From positions 620,001 through 684,000 of the forward strand of contig NZ_CP097116.1 in the NCBI RefSeq assembly GCF_024029335.1: a stretch of DNA of 64,000 nucleotides. Reading direction: 5' to 3'. The number at the start of each line of letters is the position of its first letter. Position 1 is the first letter of the stretch. Under the pieces are notes generated by a model. The model was not told where the DNA came from. It saw only the letters and a list, made by a program, of their open reading frames with translations, and searched no databases. Both the position numbers and the translations under genes were made by a program. The DNA comes from Fructilactobacillus myrtifloralis (GTDB lineage: Bacteria; Bacillota; Bacilli; Lactobacillales; Lactobacillaceae). Shown here piece after piece: positions 59,052 to 64,000 of this stretch.

Positions 59052-60887
59052 ATGAACATTGGATTAATTGGGGCGGGCCCCCGGGGCATCCTAATCCTTG
59101 CGAACTTGCAGCAACACTGCTCCGCGGACCAGCCTCTTCACGTCGACTGGTTTGATCCGGCCCCCATCGGTGGCGCCGTGTGGGATCCAAACCAAGACCC
59201 CACCCTCATCATGAATTCACCGGCTCAACTAGTGACCCTGTATAACGATTACGACCACGAAAAACTCAGTGGTCCCACCTTTTACCAGTGGACCCAATCT
59301 GCAGCTGCCCAACCGTTCTTGCAGCAACAGCGCTTCAACCCGGAGCTGGCTACCAGGGCCACCACCTTACAACCCAACGACTATGCGCCGCGCGCCCTCT
59401 TTGGTGCTTACGCCCAGTGGGTCACGGAGCAGCTCCTCGCTAAGCTCCCGGCGGGCTTAACCGTCACTTACCACCAAACCGCAGTCACCAACCTTACTAG
59501 CCAATCCGCCGGCTATCTGGTTCACACTGCTACTGCAACGTATCCGGCCGACCAAATCGTTTTGAGTACGGGCAACACGCCCAATCAACTAGGCCCAGCA
59601 GAGACTGCCTTAGCCGACTATGGGACTAACCACGGACTCCTGTACCTTGGTCCCGATCTGCCAGACCAGGCAGACTTAACGGCCGTTCAACCACAACAAC
59701 CGGTCATCATCCGGGGGCTCGGCCTCTCCTTCTTTGACTACGTCACCAAGCTCACCACGGGTCGGGGTGGCTACTTTACAGAAACCAGCGCGCACCAGCT
59801 GGAATACCATCCGAGTGGCCAAGAACCCCAGATTATCGCCGGGTCCCGGCGGGGCGTTCCTTACTACCCCAAAACGATTAATCAGGACCAAGTGGGCGAA
59901 ACCCATCCGCACTATTTTCTTACCCCGGCTAACATCGACCAGCACCTGGTTAACGGGCATCTGCCGGGCGCCGTTTTTTTGGAACTGTTGCAAGCAGAAA
60001 TTGAACTGCGCTACTACCAAATTCTGCTCGCCAATCAGGGCCAGTCGGAGAAGGCACTTAATGACTTCACAACCGGCTTTGTAGCAGCCTCGGACCGCGC
60101 GCAGTTCGTGCAAAGTGCGGGGATTCCCGCAGCTGAGCGGTGGAACTGGGACACCATTTTAAATCCCGTGGCGGGCACCAAGATTGAAACAACGCATACG
60201 TACCAGCAGACCCTCCTAAAGTGGATGGATCAGATCATGACTGATGCCCAACGGGGTTCACACCACGCTCCCATCACGGGCGCACTCACGTTAGTCATTG
60301 AACTGCGGCCCCTGCTCCAACAGCTGGTGATTACGGGAAAGTTCCCGCCGGATGACTACGTCCACGACTTTTTGGGACGGTTCGTGCCCAGCAGTAGTTT
60401 TCTAACTGCCGGGCCGCCCTTACTGCGTTACCGCCAACTCGCGGCCCTGATTAAGGCGCAAATTGTTACCATCGTGGGTCCCCAACTCCGCATTGTCGGC
60501 GCTCAGCAGCAGTTTAACGCCTTCTCGCACTTCTACCCCAAAGAGCTCTTTCATGCCCCAGCACTCCTCGAAGCGCGGGTCCCTAACCAAAACCTGGAGC
60601 GGACCGCCAGTCCCCTGCTGGAAAACCTCCGCCAGCAAGGCCTCGTACGTCCCGCCACCCTGCCACTGAAAACGGGCCAGTTATACCAGAGTGGTGCCGT
60701 AGACGTCGATTTAGCGACCTACCAAGCGCGCCAGTCTGACGGCAGGCTCGTGCCCGGATTGTTTATCTGGGGCCTGCCACTTAGCGGGCTGGAATGGATG
60801 ACCACCGCCCTCCCACATCCCAGCGCCAACGACCATAATTTTGCCGTTGCCAACTTGATTACCGAGCAATTATTAGCCCCCCAATAA
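59052..60887 (+). CDS. FAD/NAD(P)-binding protein (NAD_binding_9-like)
   Basis: 611 residues. It begins with the dinucleotide fold MNIGLIGAGPRGILILANL (GxGPRG) and contains VWDPNQDPTLIMNSPAQ and a second nucleotide-binding stretch IVLSTGNTPNQLG. These match the large FAD-dependent proteins with an NAD_binding_9 domain found in lactobacilli and actinobacteria. No substrate is known. AAGGAAG precedes ATG 59052; an upstream in-frame ATG lacks a site. Codon use is GC-rich, among the most GC-rich genes in the window. Confidence 0.82.
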   Translation: MNIGLIGAGPRGILILANLQQHCSADQPLHVDWFDPAPIGGAVWDPNQDPTLIMNSPAQLVTLYNDYDHEKLSGPTFYQWTQSAAAQPFLQQQRFNPELATRATTLQPNDYAPRALFGAYAQWVTEQLLAKLPAGLTVTYHQTAVTNLTSQSAGYLVHTATATYPADQIVLSTGNTPNQLGPAETALADYGTNHGLLYLGPDLPDQADLTAVQPQQPVIIRGLGLSFFDYVTKLTTGRGGYFTETSAHQLEYHPSGQEPQIIAGSRRGVPYYPKTINQDQVGETHPHYFLTPANIDQHLVNGHLPGAVFLELLQAEIELRYYQILLANQGQSEKALNDFTTGFVAASDRAQFVQSAGIPAAERWNWDTILNPVAGTKIETTHTYQQTLLKWMDQIMTDAQRGSHHAPITGALTLVIELRPLLQQLVITGKFPPDDYVHDFLGRFVPSSSFLTAGPPLLRYRQLAALIKAQIVTIVGPQLRIVGAQQQFNAFSHFYPKELFHAPALLEARVPNQNLERTASPLLENLRQQGLVRPATLPLKTGQLYQSGAVDVDLATYQARQSDGRLVPGLFIWGLPLSGLEWMTTALPHPSANDHNFAVANLITEQLLAPQ

Positions 60888-60935
60888 GCACTTGAACTGC
60901 TATAATGATAGGAAACGCCCCAAGGAGGATTTACT

Positions 60936-61136
60936 ATGGCATACATTGACGAAGAGTTTAGTAACCTCGCCACTGAACTAATTAAATACGAAGAAAAGCA
61001 TAATTTTGATGATAATCAAATGGCCGTTGCCCTCCACATGACGGTGGAACGCTACCATGACATCAAAAGCATGTGGTCGGAACCAAACGCGGATGAAACC
61101 AAGCTGATTCAGGACTTCTTACTTCACAATAAATAA
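60936..61136 (+). CDS. Small helix-turn-helix-like protein
   Basis: 66 residues, acidic, all-helical. FDDNQMAVALHMTVERYHDIK looks like a helix-turn-helix of Cro/XRE length (core QMAVALHMTVERYHDIK). TATAAT at 60901-60906 and CAAGGAGG before the ATG, with its own terminator, mark a genuine small gene. It resembles a family of small lactobacillar proteins of unknown role. Confidence 0.72.
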   Translation: MAYIDEEFSNLATELIKYEEKHNFDDNQMAVALHMTVERYHDIKSMWSEPNADETKLIQDFLLHNK

Positions 61137-61168
61137 AAAAGGCCGTTCCCTTCGGAACGACCTTTTTT
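61135..61168. terminator. Bidirectional intrinsic terminator
   Basis: AAAAAAGGCCGTTCC pairs with GGAACGACCTTTTTT (one mismatch). Overlaps the end of the small HTH-like gene. Confidence 0.9.
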
Positions 61169-61193
61169 GTTAGCTTTAAACTCCTTACCGGGG

Positions 61194-62210
61194 CTAGTTA
61201 TTCACGTTTACAATCACTTTCCCCTGGGCGTGCCCACTTTCAAGGTAGTCGTAGGCAGCTTGAGTTTCGCCAAAGGCATAGATGCGATCAATGATTGGCA
61301 GTAACGTTTCGGCTTCGATTAACTGACTAAGTACCTGCAGTTGGGTGCCACTCGGATGCATGATCAAAAAGTCATAGTGCACCCGGTATTTCCGGGCGAG
61401 GCGTCGCAGCGGGGCACTAACTGCCCCAAACAACAAGGACTTTGCTAGGCCAAAGCCGTGGCGCTGCCCGAATTGATAGGTCGGTAACCCATTAATCGTG
61501 ACCACGTGCCCCCCGGGCCGCACGATTTTAAAGCTGTCGCGGAGGTACTTGCCGCCGAGGGTGTCAAACACCAAATCATAGTGAAACAGCACATCCGCAA
61601 AGTAGTTCTCGTGATAGTTAATCACCTGGTCGGCCCCCAGCGAGCGCACCAGCGCGGTCTTCTCGGGACTCGCCGTGGTGGTAACGTAGGCGCCCAACGC
61701 TTTCGCAATTTGGATGGCCATCGTCCCAATTCCACCGGCGCCGGCTTGAATGAAGACCTTTTGGCCAGGTTGCACGTGCCCCAGTTCAACGAGCGCTTGG
61801 TAACTAGTCAAACCCGTCAGGGGGACTCCACTCGCCGCCTGAAAGTCTAACTCATCGGGTAAAAGTGCTATTTCCTGCGCGGGAACTGCGATGTAATCGG
61901 CTAGCGTCCCCGTGTGCTCATTATCCGGACGACCATAGACCCGGTCACCGACCACAAAGTTCTGGACCTGACTGCCGACCTGCACGACTTCTCCTGCAAA
62001 CTCATTTCCCATGGTCAGGGGTAATTGAAACGAAAAGAGGGTTTTAAGCTTCCCCGCTTGGATCTTATAGTCAACCGGATTTAACCCGGAGTTCCGCACG
62101 TACACCAGCACGTCCTGCGGTCCAACGGTTGGAACCGCCGTGCGCTGGTTCTCGGCGATGTCACCATAATGATTAAAACGAAAAGCTTTCATTTGCTTAG
62201 GAATTTCCAT
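61194..62210 (-). CDS. Zinc-independent MDR family NADP-dependent oxidoreductase
   Basis: 338 residues of the medium-chain dehydrogenase/quinone oxidoreductase family. Substrate region NSGLNPVDYKIQAG, then the nucleotide fold VFIQAGAGGIGTMAIQIAKA (core GAGGIGTMAIQIAK). No structural zinc Cys cluster is seen. It reduces quinones or enones with NADPH. ATG 62208-62210 has AAGGAG eight bases upstream, formed with the stop codon of the SDR gene. Second gene of a two-gene unit. Confidence 0.87.
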   Translation of the reverse strand: MEIPKQMKAFRFNHYGDIAENQRTAVPTVGPQDVLVYVRNSGLNPVDYKIQAGKLKTLFSFQLPLTMGNEFAGEVVQVGSQVQNFVVGDRVYGRPDNEHTGTLADYIAVPAQEIALLPDELDFQAASGVPLTGLTSYQALVELGHVQPGQKVFIQAGAGGIGTMAIQIAKALGAYVTTTASPEKTALVRSLGADQVINYHENYFADVLFHYDLVFDTLGGKYLRDSFKIVRPGGHVVTINGLPTYQFGQRHGFGLAKSLLFGAVSAPLRRLARKYRVHYDFLIMHPSGTQLQVLSQLIEAETLLPIIDRIYAFGETQAAYDYLESGHAQGKVIVNVNN

Positions 62211-62221
62211 ACTGTTTCTCC

Positions 62222-63040
62222 TTACATTAACTGCGGAATTAACCAATCCTGGAGCCACGTTGGCAACCAGTGCGTTAACCAGACAATCGGTTTCGCTAGG
62301 TACCCCACTACGTAACGGGGGCGTGGATGCTTCGATTCTAACGCCTTTTGAACCGTTTGCGCAATTATTGCGGGCTCAGACGCATGTTGAGAAGCATACG
62401 TCCGATCCATGTTCTGTTGGAAGGCATGAGCCTGATCCTCGTACACCGTTCCCGCGACCGCTTCGTCTAGATGGTGCATCGCAATTGCTTCCCACCGACT
62501 CTTCACCACCCCGGGTTCAATCAGGATCACTTGAATCCCAAACGACCGGACCTCCATCCGCAGTGAATCACTCAGGGTTTCTAAGGCGTGCTTCGAGGCA
62601 AAGTACCACCCCGCCAGCGGGCTACTGAACCGTCCGGCGATTGACGAAATGTTGATGATGCGTCCAGCGTGTTGGGTCCGCATGTACGGCAGGATTAACC
62701 GATTCAACGCCATTAAGCCAAACACGTTGACTTCAAATTGGCGCTTGGCTTCTGCATCACTAACCGTTTCCTGGGCTCCAAACGAACCGTAACCGGCGGC
62801 ATTTACGACGGCATCAATCCGCTGCCCCCGCTCCATCAGCTGGTGCACGACCGCCGTGCGGGACTCTTCCTTCGTCACGTCCAATTGCAGTGGAATCACT
62901 CCAACTGCTGCTAAGGGTTCCATCCGTTCCACGTGCCGGGCGGCTCCAAATACCTGGTATCCGGTCTGGGCTAACCGCTGCGCAATCTGATAGCCCATTC
63001 CTGAACTGGCTCCAGTTACTAAGACTGTTTTCATTGTCAT
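62222..63040 (-). CDS. Short-chain dehydrogenase/reductase
   Basis: 272 residues. Nucleotide motif TGASSGMGYQIAQ, NNAG equivalent VNAAGYG, catalytic Ser in INISSIAGRFSSP and YxxxK as YFASKHA. It is a classical SDR that oxidises or reduces an alcohol or carbonyl with NAD(P). The alternative start ATG 63032-63034 is possible, as the AAAGGA site is nearer its optimum. It leads the unit with the MDR gene and is divergent from the aldo/keto reductase gene. Confidence 0.88.
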   Translation of the reverse strand: MTMKTVLVTGASSGMGYQIAQRLAQTGYQVFGAARHVERMEPLAAVGVIPLQLDVTKEESRTAVVHQLMERGQRIDAVVNAAGYGSFGAQETVSDAEAKRQFEVNVFGLMALNRLILPYMRTQHAGRIINISSIAGRFSSPLAGWYFASKHALETLSDSLRMEVRSFGIQVILIEPGVVKSRWEAIAMHHLDEAVAGTVYEDQAHAFQQNMDRTYASQHASEPAIIAQTVQKALESKHPRPRYVVGYLAKPIVWLTHWLPTWLQDWLIPQLM

Positions 63041-63206
63041 TGCTTCCTTTCTCCACTGCCTAGCTGGTAAATAACCAGTGTATCATATGCTTAAAAACCG
63101 CCTCCGACAAGCAGCAATCCTCCAACTATTCATCGTCCCCCAAACTATGTTAGGATAGCACCGATTACAGGAAATTCATGAGTTCAGTGATGAGAGGGGT
63201 TACAGC

Positions 63207-64000
63207 ATGGAAACTTATACGCTAGCCAACGGGATGCAGATTCCTAAGCTTGGCTTTGGCACTTACAAATTAACTGGGTTTAGTGGCGCCATGGCCATCA
63301 AATCGGCCATTAATAACGGTTATCGTCTACTCGATAGTGCCTATAACTACGAAAATGAAGGCGCACTTGGCAAGGGGATTCGGGATGCGGACGTTAGTCG
63401 GTCCAACTTGCTGGTCACCTCTAAGTTACCCGGCCGTTACTATCACTATGACGCCGCCATTCGGACCATTCAAGAATCGCTGTATCGCAGTGGCTTGGAC
63501 TACTTTGATCTGTATTTGCTTCACTGGCCGAACCCCAAGGACGATCACTACGTCGAAGCCTGGCAAGCATTAATTGCCGCCCAACAATTTGGCTTAGTGC
63601 GCACCATTGGGGTCTGCAACTTCTTACCAACTCATCTAGACCGCCTCAACCAAGAAACCGGGGTGCTCCCGCAAATTAACCAAGTGGAACTCCATCCGTA
63701 CTTCAACCAACTCGAACAGCGCCAGTACGACGAAGCACACGGGATTCTCACCGAAGCCTGGAGTCCGTTAGGCCGGGCCAGCGAGATGTTAACTGATCCC
63801 ACGCTCATCCAGCTGGCCCACAAGTACGGTAAGAGCGTCGTCCAACTGATTTTACGGTGGGAAATCCAGTTAAACACCTTGCCGATTCCGAAGTCCTCCA
63901 GTGATCAAAATCAGCTTAGTAATCTGGAGCTGTTTGACTTTACCATCGATGACGCGGACATGGAGCAAATCAACCACCTAACCAAACCGGATGGGCGGAC
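63207..64000 (+). CDS. Aldo/keto reductase, truncated by the window edge
   Basis: About 264 codons are visible, open to the right edge. The protein starts ETYTLANGMQIPKLGFGTYK. The catalytic tetrad is seen: Asp and Tyr in LLDSAYNYENE, Lys in VTSKLPG and His in LLHWPNP. IPKSSS near residue 230 is the NADPH phosphate site. It belongs to the 2,5-diketogluconate reductase-like group and reduces aldehydes or ketones. GAGAGGGG precedes the ATG. Together with the SDR and MDR genes it forms an oxidoreductase cluster. Confidence 0.9.
   Translation, partial: METYTLANGMQIPKLGFGTYKLTGFSGAMAIKSAINNGYRLLDSAYNYENEGALGKGIRDADVSRSNLLVTSKLPGRYYHYDAAIRTIQESLYRSGLDYFDLYLLHWPNPKDDHYVEAWQALIAAQQFGLVRTIGVCNFLPTHLDRLNQETGVLPQINQVELHPYFNQLEQRQYDEAHGILTEAWSPLGRASEMLTDPTLIQLAHKYGKSVVQLILRWEIQLNTLPIPKSSSDQNQLSNLELFDFTIDDADMEQINHLTKPDGR

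Noticed and set aside
60936-61136. Small HTH-like gene as an antitoxin
   Set aside because: No toxin-like partner is adjacent; it has its own promoter and terminator.

Overview
The window is a gene-dense stretch of a low-to-moderate-GC Gram-positive chromosome. It most likely comes from the Lactobacillaceae. The support is indirect: strong AAGGAGG-type ribosome binding sites, T-box leaders, a CopY/CopB copper module, D-lactate dehydrogenase, peptidase T and proline iminopeptidase, a split ThrE exporter, a TauE/DUF1634 pair, and several small proteins of a type common in lactobacilli. I cannot fix the genus. No phage genes, insertion sequences, CRISPR array, rRNA or replication origin were seen.

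Layout. 0-9 kb: LysR regulator, PAP2 phosphatase, TauE/DUF1634 exporter pair, ThrE exporter halves, CDF metal exporter, deoxyribosyltransferase-like enzyme, RluA pseudouridine synthase and an MFS transporter. 9-16 kb: a secreted DUF4097 protein, the copY-copB operon with two cop boxes, then helD-coaA. 16-24 kb: histidine phosphatase and hflX, a T-box-controlled amino acid permease, a nitronate monooxygenase-like flavoprotein, an NAD(P)-binding protein, a DUF975 protein, a second permease and a 28-residue membrane peptide. 24-34 kb: a zinc/manganese-type binding lipoprotein divergent from a TetR regulator, D-LDH, two CPA2-type antiporters, xylulokinase, and a four-gene operon containing a guanylate-kinase-like protein and a Q/N/T-rich secreted protein. 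34-49 kb: proline iminopeptidase, adenosine deaminase, an ABC-F ATPase, a VOC protein, a permease, PEBP and Usp proteins, an XRE membrane regulator, asparagine synthase, and a GH3 glycosidase/MFS/LacI sugar locus. 49.1-51.5 kb: an AT-rich accessory patch with a hexanucleotide tandem repeat, a CPBP-family membrane protease and an unrecognised 442-residue protein carrying an eight-copy Ser-Glu-Glu repeat. 51.5-64 kb: pepT-ogt, an ABC exporter, glyA behind a T-box-like leader, a Met/His-rich YdhK-like protein, a tRNA, a large FAD/NAD(P) protein and an oxidoreductase cluster running off the right edge.

How it works together. Most units are short (one to four genes) and closed by strong hairpin terminators, several of which contain a stop codon of a flanking gene. 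Regulation that can be read directly includes two T-boxes (amino acid supply), CopY boxes placed on the copY promoter, palindromes over the promoters of the metal-binding lipoprotein, DUF975 and adenosine deaminase genes, and a LacI-type operator beside the GH3 locus. The least explained part is the AT-rich patch at 49.1-51.5 kb. Its base composition, repeats and gene content differ from everything around it, and it is the best candidate for an undescribed system, although no function can be assigned from sequence alone.
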